Source of the DNA: Sulfuricurvum sp.
GTDB taxonomy: Bacteria; Campylobacterota; Campylobacteria; Campylobacterales; Sulfurimonadaceae
DNA length: 35,757 nucleotides
Direction: 5' to 3'
Assembly (NCBI GenBank): GCA_030696285.1
Contig: JAUYSQ010000102.1
Span: forward strand, 1-35,757
Every line of letters begins with the position of its first letter. Position 1 is the first letter of the stretch. A model generated the notes under the pieces. The model was not told where the DNA came from, did not search any database, and saw only the letters and a program-made list of their open reading frames with translations. Both the position numbers and the translations under genes were made by a program. Positions 9,353 through 18,607 of this stretch are shown here, in pieces.

Positions 9353-11281
9353 TTAAACAGCTTCGCTTTTTCTTTTTTGATCTGCCTGTTTCAAATAACG
9401 TTCAATAGTCTGTAAAAGAAAGTTTTTGTCAATCGGTTTTGCGAGATGCGCATCCAGTCCAGCCCCAAGAATTCGCTCCCGGTCTCCGATTAATGCATGT
9501 GCAGTAAGGGCGATAACAGGGGTAAATCCTCGGTTATCTCGCTTATCGATCTCTTTAATCAAACGATTGGCCATCAAACCGTCCATAACGGGCATATCAA
9601 TATCCATAAGCACCAAATCAAAGGGCTCTTTTAAATAGGCATCTACTGCCTTTTGGCCATTATCGACCAATGTCACTTGAAAGTGATGCTGTTTCAAGAT
9701 AGTTTCGAGCAAGCGGAGGTTGATAAGATTATCCTCTGCCACTAAAATTTTGGCATTTTTTAGACTAATTTGTTGCTCGGAAACAGCCATACTCTTATCG
9801 GCTTGAAAAGAGATTGATTCACGCGAAATTCTTTTATCCACTGCACAAAGGGTTTTATACAGCGACATCGGAAGAAGCGGAAGCGATACGATACCCGCTA
9901 CTGTGCCACGCAAAGCATCTCTCTCTCCTTCATCCTTCAGGTCCAAAATAGGGATAATTTGCAAATTAGGATACGTCGTTTTTAAGGACTCCACTTGCGA
10001 TACAGAGAGATGAGGGATATCAAGAAATAACACATCATATTGATTCATTTTTGGATTAACCAATGATGAAATTGTATTCGCTTCCAATCCAAAAAGATTA
10101 AGATATTTGTGAAATACGATCGTGTTTGATTGAGAAGGTTCATGAGCATAAAAAGCAATACGGCTTTCGTTAAAGCACTCGAGATGTGTTGAATCTATTA
10201 CAGGATGTTTGATGCGAAATGAAAAACGTGATCCCTTTCCAACTTCGGATGCCAGCATTAAATGCGAATTCATCATATCAATGTATTTGTGACTCAAGCT
10301 CAGCCCAACGCCCATCCCATCTTGACCATGCCGCTGATTTTCCCAAGCAGAAGCGAACGGACGCAAAAGTGTCGTTAATCGATCATTCTCAATACCGATT
10401 CCCGTATCGCTAATGGCATATTCAACTTCAATCTCCCCTTCATCTTCTTTGAGTATCAAAATTTCTAGGAGCACCTGCCCGGATTGCGGAGTAAATTTAA
10501 TCGAATTATGGAATAAATTTCGCAATATCGTTAAAATTTTATCCTGATCTCCCAGTATCGATAACGGCAAGCGGGGATCAATCACAACGCTCAATCGAAT
10601 CTCTTTTTCCTGTATCAGTTCATCAAACTGCATCAAAAAATTCTCATACACCTCCAGTGGATTAAATGGCTGCATATTGGTTCCAATAGCACCACTCTCC
10701 ACTTGCATAAGCTCTAAAAGATTTTCGATTTTACTCATCATAGAAGAGGCACTCGAACTTGCCAGCTCCACATATTCTTCCTGCCATGAACTAAGAGGAC
10801 TTGATTTCAACAAATCAATGAAGCCGATAATAGCATTCATCGGTGTTCGAAATTCATGAGAAATATTGGTCAAAAGCTTCTTCTTAAACCGCTCGAAGTA
10901 ACGCTCGGCCGCACGGGCTCGCTCAATCACCGACATGTCTCTTAGCGCTATGGCAACAATAAGCTGATCCCCAAGCACTATCACCTCTGAACGTATAGCC
11001 ACATGATATTCTTGGGTTTTAAGGACCATTTTACCGCGGTATTCTCCCGATTGGGACAATAAAAATGAAAGGTCAACTCCCTGCGGATGCAACCACTTCT
11101 CGAGGAATGTTACCTCTTCTATTTTTTCTGCACCTACTAAACTCAAAAAAAGGGGATTAGCCCCAGCCAGCTCACCTGAAAGATAAGCATACACAAATGG
11201 ATCGCCATGCGTATTAGCACACGAGGTTAACATCCCCAATGAGGAGACGAATTTTTGCTGAAATGTATTCGTAAACACCAT
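9353..11281 (-). CDS. Hybrid sensor histidine kinase (PAS-like, HisKA, HATPase, pseudo-receiver-like, receiver), soluble
   Basis: H-box ISHEFRTPMNAIIGF, N-box NLFHNSIKF, G-box DTGIGI/GMGVGLSLS, C-terminal receiver AKILVAEDNLINLRLL...DLVLMDIDMPVMDG...ALTAHALIG..HLAKPID. No evident TM helices. Confidence 0.92.
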   Translation of the reverse strand: MVFTNTFQQKFVSSLGMLTSCANTHGDPFVYAYLSGELAGANPLFLSLVGAEKIEEVTFLEKWLHPQGVDLSFLLSQSGEYRGKMVLKTQEYHVAIRSEVIVLGDQLIVAIALRDMSVIERARAAERYFERFKKKLLTNISHEFRTPMNAIIGFIDLLKSSPLSSWQEEYVELASSSASSMMSKIENLLELMQVESGAIGTNMQPFNPLEVYENFLMQFDELIQEKEIRLSVVIDPRLPLSILGDQDKILTILRNLFHNSIKFTPQSGQVLLEILILKEDEGEIEVEYAISDTGIGIENDRLTTLLRPFASAWENQRHGQDGMGVGLSLSHKYIDMMNSHLMLASEVGKGSRFSFRIKHPVIDSTHLECFNESRIAFYAHEPSQSNTIVFHKYLNLFGLEANTISSLVNPKMNQYDVLFLDIPHLSVSQVESLKTTYPNLQIIPILDLKDEGERDALRGTVAGIVSLPLLPMSLYKTLCAVDKRISRESISFQADKSMAVSEQQISLKNAKILVAEDNLINLRLLETILKQHHFQVTLVDNGQKAVDAYLKEPFDLVLMDIDMPVMDGLMANRLIKEIDKRDNRGFTPVIALTAHALIGDRERILGAGLDAHLAKPIDKNFLLQTIERYLKQADQKRKSEAV

Positions 11282-11289
11282 GGAAAATC

Positions 11290-13236
11290 CTATCTTATGA
11301 CGTGTAAATATTTATGAAGAATATACTCAAGTTTTTCTCTCGTCAAAGGCTTTGAGAGATAATCATCAAGACCTTTTGCCAAAATATACTCTCGATCCCC
11401 CTCCATCGCCAAAGCAGTTAATGCAATAATCGGCATTCTACCCTGACGCGCGCTCCCCTCTTCGGCTTTAATCTCTTGTGTTGCCAAAATACCATCTTTG
11501 ACGGGCATGTCGATATCCATAAAAACAATGTCAAAATTTTGTTTTCGGCATGCTTCTACTGCCTCATCTCCATTCGAAGTGGTTACCACATTCAATCCAT
11601 ACTCTTTGAGCAATAACTTAATCAGCCGTTGATTGATCAGATTGTCTTCAACTACCAATGCATATATCCCATGCTGTAATTGTGCCAGTACGGGTTCTGT
11701 ATCCTTGGATAATCGCAATACCTCTATTAAATGTGCTAACAATGTTGTTGGCAATAAAGGCTTAGGGATGGCATAATCAATCACATGCATTGTTCGTGCT
11801 AATAATCGTTCATGCTGTTCTAGCAAAAGAACTGTTTTGCACGCCCGTTTCAATGGTGAAAGCTTGAGTATCCAGTCACTTTTTTCTTGTGAAGCGATAA
11901 AATATACGACATCTGCATCATTAAAAATTGTTTCATCAATTAAATGCGTTTTAGTAACACTTATCCCAAAGCTGCGTAGGTAATTGGTCAAATGGTTGGC
12001 ATCGTCAAGGCGTTTTTCATCCAATAATACTACTTTTGCCGTATGGGTGTTAATCATACGCATTGCCTGATCCGATGAACCTTCAAACGTCAAAGAGAAG
12101 CTAAAAGAAGAGCCTCGTCCCTCTTCGCTTACAATTTTCAGTTCACCCCCCATTAAATTAATAAGCCCATGAGAAAGACTCAAACCAACGCCCAATCGGT
12201 TGTCGGCATGATCACCCGATACGAAGGGGCGTGTAATGTGACCCATTTCCCCCTTACTAATCCCTTTACCCGTATCTTTAACGCTAAATCCAACGTTGCT
12301 ACTACCGGCTGTATTACGTTTGAGGAGCTTAATTTCTATCGCTATACGTCCCTCAGGTGCCGTAAATTTTAATGCATTACTGTATAAATTACTCAAGGCC
12401 TGTTTTATTTTACGAATATCGCCTATGAGGTGTGTTGGGAGTTTTGGATCGATAAAGACCAGCACGCCAACCCCCTTATCATTCCCGAGCGAAACACATC
12501 CGAGTGCCAGTTCTTCCATCTCCATAATAATATTAAAATCTACTTGGCTAACCGTAAGACGACCCGTTTGCATTTGCGCTAAATCAAGCAGATTTTCAAT
12601 ATTTGACATCAAATTACGAGCAGAACCTTGTACAGAATGAATGTACTCAAGCTGGGTATCGGTAGGAGATGTTTTAGAGAGGAGTTCGACAAAACCTAAA
12701 ATACCATTCATGGGTGTGCGAAATTCATGTCCAATATTGGCTAAAAATTTTGTTTTAAGCGCTTCAATCTGTACCACTTCTTCTTTAAGGGTGACGACAT
12801 TTGTCTTATCTTCGAGTCGAAGCAGATATAAATCCGTAGAGCCTTGACGCAACAGACTCGATGTTGCTAACATGGAGTGACGCACCCCTTTAGCATCTAT
12901 AATCCCAAGTCCATATCCCTTCGGACAATGGGTACGAATATAATCCAACCAGCTTTTGTCATACTCCGTAAAAACCTCTTCATCCTCATCGCTAAAAAGT
13001 CCTCGAATGGAGTCATACCCTGTACGAAGTTCTTCGATTGTTTTAATCTGGACTAAAGTAAAAAAAGCTTTATTTGCCCCTATCCATCCAGATTCTTTGG
13101 TAAAAAACAAAATGGCACTTGGATCTGTATCTAATACTTTGTAAAAAAGTTCTTTGTCAATAGTGTATTCATTCTCTGCATTATTCTCGGCACTGTAACC
13201 GCCAAACAAATTTAAAATCCATTTTTTAAATTCCAA
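11290..13236 (-). CDS. Hybrid sensor histidine kinase, paralogue of the downstream gene
   Basis: Same architecture: IGHEFRTPMNGILGF, NLYSNALKF, DTGKGIS, GVGLSLSHGLI, receiver YALVVEDNLINQRLI...DIVFMDIDMPVKDG..IALTALAMEG..YLSKPLT. Confidence 0.92.
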   Translation of the reverse strand: MEFKKWILNLFGGYSAENNAENEYTIDKELFYKVLDTDPSAILFFTKESGWIGANKAFFTLVQIKTIEELRTGYDSIRGLFSDEDEEVFTEYDKSWLDYIRTHCPKGYGLGIIDAKGVRHSMLATSSLLRQGSTDLYLLRLEDKTNVVTLKEEVVQIEALKTKFLANIGHEFRTPMNGILGFVELLSKTSPTDTQLEYIHSVQGSARNLMSNIENLLDLAQMQTGRLTVSQVDFNIIMEMEELALGCVSLGNDKGVGVLVFIDPKLPTHLIGDIRKIKQALSNLYSNALKFTAPEGRIAIEIKLLKRNTAGSSNVGFSVKDTGKGISKGEMGHITRPFVSGDHADNRLGVGLSLSHGLINLMGGELKIVSEEGRGSSFSFSLTFEGSSDQAMRMINTHTAKVVLLDEKRLDDANHLTNYLRSFGISVTKTHLIDETIFNDADVVYFIASQEKSDWILKLSPLKRACKTVLLLEQHERLLARTMHVIDYAIPKPLLPTTLLAHLIEVLRLSKDTEPVLAQLQHGIYALVVEDNLINQRLIKLLLKEYGLNVVTTSNGDEAVEACRKQNFDIVFMDIDMPVKDGILATQEIKAEEGSARQGRMPIIALTALAMEGDREYILAKGLDDYLSKPLTREKLEYILHKYLHVIR

Positions 13237-13391
13237 TAGAGTCCCCTATTTGTAAAATTACGCACATTTGGCGAATATTGTAACACAAAATAGTCACGTG
13301 AGCTTTATAAATAAATATTTTAATTTAATTTACCTTTTACAGTGTGGTGAAGTTGATGGTACAATACCAGAAAAAATGGATCAATTCCCTT

Positions 13392-14039
13392 ATGAAAAAA
13401 GCCACTAAAAAAGAGATTCAAGAAATAAAAAACGCTCTTTTAGAAAAATACGCTGATGCGGTTACCGAACTAACGTACACCAACGCATACGAGCTCGTCA
13501 TCTCAGTAGCCCTCTCGGCTCAATGCACCGACAAACGGGTCAACCTCATCACTCCCAAACTGTTTGAAATTTATCCAACCCCGCAAAGTTTAGCCAATGC
13601 CGATTTAGACCATCTAAAAACTCTTCTTCAAACCTGCTCATTTTTCAACAACAAAGCGGTCAACCTCATAGCCATGGCAAAACGGGTGGTTGATGTATAT
13701 GGCGGTGAAATTCCTCTTGATGAGAAAGAACTTATAACACTTGCAGGGGTCGGACAAAAGACGGCACATGTCGTTCTAATCGAATACACCCAGGCTAATT
13801 TGATGGCGGTTGATACCCATGTATTTCGTGTAAGTCATCGGCTGGGACTGAGCGATGATCTCACCCCCTCCTCCACTGAAGCAACCTTGGTTAAAAAGTT
13901 TAAAACCAATCTGCATCAACTGCACCAGGGGATGGTTCTCTTTGGCCGCTACATCTGCACCGCCAAAAATCCAAAATGTGATGATGGTTGTTTTTTGCAA
14001 AGCTATTGTAAAACCAAGGAAAGCTTTAAACCCAGATAA
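13392..14039 (+). CDS. nth: Endonuclease III
   Basis: LISVALSAQCTDKRVNLITP, LAGVGQKTAHVVL, AVDTHVFRVSHRLGL (catalytic Asp), C-terminal 4Fe-4S Cys CTAKNPKCDDGCFLQSYC. Upstream in-frame ATGs also exist (ORF from 13344). Confidence 0.94.
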   Translation: MKKATKKEIQEIKNALLEKYADAVTELTYTNAYELVISVALSAQCTDKRVNLITPKLFEIYPTPQSLANADLDHLKTLLQTCSFFNNKAVNLIAMAKRVVDVYGGEIPLDEKELITLAGVGQKTAHVVLIEYTQANLMAVDTHVFRVSHRLGLSDDLTPSSTEATLVKKFKTNLHQLHQGMVLFGRYICTAKNPKCDDGCFLQSYCKTKESFKPR

Positions 14040-14053
14040 GGTAAAATCAAAAA

Positions 14054-14269
14054 ATGAACCATAAAATAATTTGCTTAATAGCTCTAATCGGTTTTACAGG
14101 GTGCATGAATGAGCGCGGAATAAGTATGCGCTACTACAATGATTGTGAAGAGTACTATGATGTACAGGGGTATTATCATAAAAAATGCGATAAAAATGTT
14201 GTTGATTATAAAGATATAAAAGAGGCATTAACGCCGGTTTCGTCAGGTGCTGCATCCAAGGTGTGGTAA
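14054..14269 (+). CDS. Small putative lipoprotein
   Basis: 71 aa; MNHKIICLIALIGFTGC resembles a lipobox signal; Tyr/Asp-rich mature part with Cys pair. Confidence 0.6.
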   Translation: MNHKIICLIALIGFTGCMNERGISMRYYNDCEEYYDVQGYYHKKCDKNVVDYKDIKEALTPVSSGAASKVW

Positions 14270-14290
14270 ACTTGTCTCCGTTCGTAGTCG

Positions 14291-15007
14291 TTATTTACAC
14301 GCAATAAAAGTGGCAAAATTTGCCCACTGAAACAAAACATCGCAGCTTTCAAAACCATTTTTTTTCGTCATATTGATATTTTCAGCAATCGTATAGGGGA
14401 TTAGCACGTTCTCTAAGGCTTCTCTCTTTTGAACAATTTCGTATTCGCTGTATCCCTGCTCTTTTTTGAAATCATAATAACAATCGATGAGCTGCTTATT
14501 GAGCTTATTGTTTTCACTCAAAACTTTTTCGCTAAAAATAAACACGCCCCCTTCTTCCAATGAGTCATAAATTTTACGTATCAGCTTCTCTCGCACCATC
14601 GGACGGATAAACTGCAACGTATAATTGCAAATAATGGCACGTGTCGTCCCGAAAGGATATTCTAATATATCTCCCTCAGCCAAAACGATCTTCGATCCAT
14701 ACACTTCGATTTTTTTACGGGCATGGTCAATCATTGCGGGTGAATTGTCAATCCCAATCAGCTCTACCGCTTCGTTCGATTGAGCTCCTCGCTCGATCTC
14801 AAGAAGAAGAGAGGCGGTAGAGCACCCCAAATCAATCACCCTGCCTCCATCATGGAGAGCATTTAGGCAAAAACGTCTGGTCAATTGCTGAGATTCTTTA
14901 TAATAGGGAACGGAGCGGCTGAGCATATCATCAAATACTGCGGCCACGTCGGCATCAAATTCAAACTGTTTGGAGATAGGTTTTGTAAAAAGGGTATCGG
15001 TTTTCAT
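14291..15007 (-). CDS. cmoA: Carboxy-S-adenosyl-L-methionine synthase
   Basis: DVAAVFDDMLSRSVPYYKESQQLTRRF, VIDLGCSTASLLLEIE, IGIDNSPAMIDHAR, IICNYTLQFIRP. Start MKTDTLFTKPIS at 15007 preferred over 15106. Confidence 0.92.
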   Translation of the reverse strand: MKTDTLFTKPISKQFEFDADVAAVFDDMLSRSVPYYKESQQLTRRFCLNALHDGGRVIDLGCSTASLLLEIERGAQSNEAVELIGIDNSPAMIDHARKKIEVYGSKIVLAEGDILEYPFGTTRAIICNYTLQFIRPMVREKLIRKIYDSLEEGGVFIFSEKVLSENNKLNKQLIDCYYDFKKEQGYSEYEIVQKREALENVLIPYTIAENINMTKKNGFESCDVLFQWANFATFIACK

Positions 15008-15113
15008 AACCGCTATTGTATCAAAAAGAAGGGAATTTGAGGGAGGGGTCGCGACGAAACAACACTTTTGCTCCCCCCTCAACCTAAATGACAAAGCAAA
15101 AGTCAATCCACTT

Positions 15114-16616
15114 TTAAAAAAGAGTGGGGGGAATTTCCTCTCTTTTTTTTCCTTTTATCCTATTCGTTTTTGATTCTCCAAAAAAATGGAGTTCATTTTC
15201 TCCTAAAATACGGATCAAATTAGTCGTCCCCTGAATCCAGACAGGGTCTCCGGCAGTAAAGATATAGGTTTGTGTTTTATCGAGTATCTGGCGCTCAAAA
15301 CCTTGGATAATAATCTCTCTAAGAGCCTCTTCTACTTTGCGTGCTTTGGTTAAAAACGTAGGGGCAACCCCCCACACTATAGTTAAGATGCGCGCTATTC
15401 TCTCGTCATACGTAGCGGCATAAATTGTCATTTCAGGACGGTAGCGAGAGAGCTTTTTCACCGATTGGCCCGATGTCGTCATAGCAATAATCCCCGCAAC
15501 ATGAAGAGCATCTCCCAAACGTACTGCCGATTCATTCACAATGTCCATCGGATCATAGTGTTTAAATTCTGAAAATTTATCAAACGGATAAATCTTCTCG
15601 ATCGACTCAATGGTCTTTACCATGGTCTCCACTACCAAGACGGGATTGTGTCCTACCGATGATTCCTCTGAGAGCATCACCGCATCCGTACCGTCCAATA
15701 CCGCATTCGCCACATCACTGATTTCAGCACGTGTTGCCGTATCTTTTTCCGTCATCGACAACAGCATTTGGGTAGCTGTAATCACTGGCTTCGAACGTTC
15801 ATTCGCTTTTCGTATCAACATTTTTTGAATCATCGGTACTTCATGATACGGCACTTCGATTCCCAAATCCCCTCGCGCTACCATCAATCCATCGGAATGT
15901 TCCAATATCTCATCAATATTTTCAATGGCATCAAATTTCTCAATTTTAGCAATCAGCTGTACATTCCCGTTATAAGAACGGATAACCTCACGCGCTTGTA
16001 TCATATCATTAGCATTTTGAACAAACGATATAGCCATAAAATCAACCCCATTGGCAACCCCCCATGCCATATCAGCATGATCTTTGGGGGTTAACACATT
16101 TATATCCAAATGGGTATTGGGAAAATTCACCCCTTTTTTCGAACTCAACTTTCCCTTATTTTCGATAATTATACGTACGTATTCCTCTTCGCATGCAACA
16201 ATTTTCGCCCGAATATTGCCATCATGAAGAGAGATGGCATCCCCTACTTTCAACCTCGTTAAGATATCGTTCGGATTGAGACAACTGGTGTAGTGATGCT
16301 CATTTATTCGCTCTCCCTCCAGTGTCTCACGGTAAAAATCGATAAAATCACCTGCTTGAAGATGAAAATCCTCTTTTAACATTCCAATTCGGATTTTAGG
16401 ACCACTGATGTCTTGTAAGATACCTACAATAAAACCCGTTTGCTCCATTGCCGTACGGATATTCTTTAATACTTTCAAATGGTAATCATGGGTACCATGT
16501 GAAAAGTTCAGACGAAAAACATTAACACCCGCCCGAATCATCGAGGAAAGGATCTCCACGCTTTGTGACGATGGACCTATCGTAGCCAATATCTTTGTCC
16601 GTTTTGTCATATTCAA
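15114..16616 (-). CDS. pyk: Pyruvate kinase
   Basis: TKILATIGPSSQSVEILSSMIRAGVNVFRLNFSHG, IAKIEKFDAIENIDEIL, GLMVARGDLGIEVP, KPVITATQMLLSM, GTDAVMLSEESSVG. Confidence 0.96.
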   Translation of the reverse strand: MNMTKRTKILATIGPSSQSVEILSSMIRAGVNVFRLNFSHGTHDYHLKVLKNIRTAMEQTGFIVGILQDISGPKIRIGMLKEDFHLQAGDFIDFYRETLEGERINEHHYTSCLNPNDILTRLKVGDAISLHDGNIRAKIVACEEEYVRIIIENKGKLSSKKGVNFPNTHLDINVLTPKDHADMAWGVANGVDFMAISFVQNANDMIQAREVIRSYNGNVQLIAKIEKFDAIENIDEILEHSDGLMVARGDLGIEVPYHEVPMIQKMLIRKANERSKPVITATQMLLSMTEKDTATRAEISDVANAVLDGTDAVMLSEESSVGHNPVLVVETMVKTIESIEKIYPFDKFSEFKHYDPMDIVNESAVRLGDALHVAGIIAMTTSGQSVKKLSRYRPEMTIYAATYDERIARILTIVWGVAPTFLTKARKVEEALREIIIQGFERQILDKTQTYIFTAGDPVWIQGTTNLIRILGENELHFFGESKTNRIKGKKREEIPPTLF

Positions 16617-16747
16617 TCTCCACTTTATCTCTGACTATTTGCAAGATAGTAGCACATTTTTAGTGCCGTAAAATCAATCTCAGGGAATTAAGAGGTGGTT
16701 TCGACTAAAATGGTCGACATATTCATTTTGGAAACGGCGCGATCACT

Positions 16748-17413
16748 ATGTATAAAAAACCCATTGAAGCCGATATTGTCTTGGTTGATATTATTGACTT
16801 TTCACGCCTTAGTATGCCACGTCAGCTCGAGCTCATCACCTATCTTTCTCAGAGCTATAAAAAAATGATCCATAAAATGCTCAAAAACTCAGGAATCCCT
16901 TTAGAAAAAATGCTCCAGGGAATCATCCCTACGGGAGATGGTTTCTATTGTATTTTACATCCAAGCCTAAAAGGATTTGGATCGATTTTAGGGCTCTCCT
17001 TTATCCATTTTTCCGATTTTATCTCTCGTGAATACCCTTATTTTCAAGGTATACGCGTCGCGGTACATACAGGGAATATTTATAAATTTGAAGATATTTT
17101 GGGTCATGATAATTTTGTCGGAGATGGGCTTAACGAGTGTGCTCGCTATGTTGAAATCAAAAATCTTATTGTCAGTACCGTCTTTGTTTCCGATACCGCA
17201 TTCGCATCACTACAAGGCTTCTTAGAAAATCATACCGATTTTGCCGAACTGCTACAAAAACGTGAATTCAAACACAGTTCATGCCATACTTTTATAGACA
17301 AACATAAAATAGAACGTCACGGATACCTTATCTGGATGCGTCAAGGGGGAATTATCCCTCCACCCAAACCAGATTGGCTACTTGCACCCAAAAGGAGAAA
17401 TTATGCGCTTTAG
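16748..17413 (+). CDS. Stand-alone class III nucleotidyl cyclase-like domain protein
   Basis: 221 aa; ADIVLVDIIDFSRLS (first metal-Asp region), IIPTGDGFYCIL (second metal-Asp region), IRVAVHTGNIYKF, VGDGLNECARYVEI (N-x3-R transition-state pair). No TM or sensor domain. Confidence 0.75.
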   Translation: MYKKPIEADIVLVDIIDFSRLSMPRQLELITYLSQSYKKMIHKMLKNSGIPLEKMLQGIIPTGDGFYCILHPSLKGFGSILGLSFIHFSDFISREYPYFQGIRVAVHTGNIYKFEDILGHDNFVGDGLNECARYVEIKNLIVSTVFVSDTAFASLQGFLENHTDFAELLQKREFKHSSCHTFIDKHKIERHGYLIWMRQGGIIPPPKPDWLLAPKRRNYAL

Positions 17414-18065
17414 TATTGACGATTACGCAAAAACTTTTAAAATGTCCAAAGAGATGATCCACAATAAAATTCGGACCAAACGGCTCAACTACATTATTGA
17501 AGCAGGAGTCACCTATATTATTGTTCCTCGCAGCTCACTGGATGATGAGTCTAAACGCTCGCTTCTCGAAGCACAAAAAACCAAAGCGGCAACCACTCCA
17601 CCTCCTGCACCTGCTAAAACGAGTATAGGAATGGTCATCTCTCTGTATCAAAAAGAGAATCACCATCTAAAACTAAAAATCAAAGAGCTCGAAGCTAAAA
17701 TCGATTCTCTTATTCATGATAAAGAGCAAATGCTGATCGCCGAACGCTATCGTATCGAAGAGATTTATACGGCCAAAGATGAGCAGCTCAAAAGTATTTT
17801 AGAAGTTTTAAGTACCAAACTCATGCTATCTCAAAATACTACCGTACATGATGTGGTAGCGACACAACCGCAGAACCTCTCTTTTGCATCCAGTGGGGTT
17901 ATCGAGCTTAAGCGCTATCTTAAATTTATCGGAATAGGGAGTGAAGGACGGAAAAACATCCGAAACCGCTTTTCTCAAGCGTACGGAAGCGATATTCGTG
18001 TCATTCAAAAAGAAGGGGAATTTTACGTCGATCTCTCAAAATATGACTATACCGATCTTTTATAA
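17403..18065 (+). CDS. Putative DNA-binding protein: N-terminal HTH-like, central coiled coil, conserved-looking C-terminal domain
   Basis: MRFSIDDYAKTFKMSKEMIHNKIRTKRLNYIIEAGVTYIIVP (excisionase/MerR-like HTH), Pro-rich linker, heptad-rich YQKENHHLKLKIKELEAKIDSLIHDKEQML, C-term ELKRYLKFIGIGSEGRKNIRNRF. ATG at 17403 overlaps the cyclase stop by 11 nt. Confidence 0.7.
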   Translation: MRFSIDDYAKTFKMSKEMIHNKIRTKRLNYIIEAGVTYIIVPRSSLDDESKRSLLEAQKTKAATTPPPAPAKTSIGMVISLYQKENHHLKLKIKELEAKIDSLIHDKEQMLIAERYRIEEIYTAKDEQLKSILEVLSTKLMLSQNTTVHDVVATQPQNLSFASSGVIELKRYLKFIGIGSEGRKNIRNRFSQAYGSDIRVIQKEGEFYVDLSKYDYTDLL

Positions 18066-18361
18066 CATCGCTTCCTTTCAAAATCTTCATACTTTTTCAT
18101 CTTTCCTTACATTTTCGGGTCTAACCCGATAATCCATCCCAGTAAACCTTCTTTGATACATCTCATATTCTATTTTTTATGAAATAGATATACGAGAATC
18201 TGTATATTATACTTATATTAACGAATGCAATTAAAGATATTAATGATAAAACCGATATAAAAAATTGTATTAGAAGCACTTAAATTCTTATAAAAATAAT
18301 TTAATGATATATTTTATACGTTTTAATGTTTATTTTAAGAAACTAATCTTACAATGGGACA

Positions 18362-18607
18362 ATGGAAATGAATGATCTTTTTAATCTTCTTCACAATGCT
18401 GTAGAAGCACAAAATAAGGGAAAGAAGATTTCTCAAAAAGAGATGGCCCAAAAATTGGGAATTTCTATGCGGTCCTATCAAGATTGGAGATTGGGCAACG
18501 CTAAACCTCAAGCTGCAAAAGCTGTTTTAGAGATGTTAGGAATGCTCGAAGACGATGAAATTATTCGAGTTGTTCGAAAAATAAATAAACTAGGAAGCGG
18601 ATCATGA
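18362..18607 (+). CDS. Small XRE-type helix-turn-helix protein
   Basis: 81 aa; KKISQKEMAQKLGISMRSYQDWRLGNAKPQAAKAVLEML. Confidence 0.75.
   Translation: MEMNDLFNLLHNAVEAQNKGKKISQKEMAQKLGISMRSYQDWRLGNAKPQAAKAVLEMLGMLEDDEIIRVVRKINKLGSGS

Noticed and set aside
12296-12640. 114-aa plus-strand ORF
   Set aside because: Antisense to the hybrid histidine kinase; no motif support.
18115-18129. Hairpin TCGGGT-CTA-ACCCGA after the cyclase/HTH pair
   Set aside because: Only 6 bp with a 3-nt loop and no T run; too weak to call a terminator without 3'-end data.
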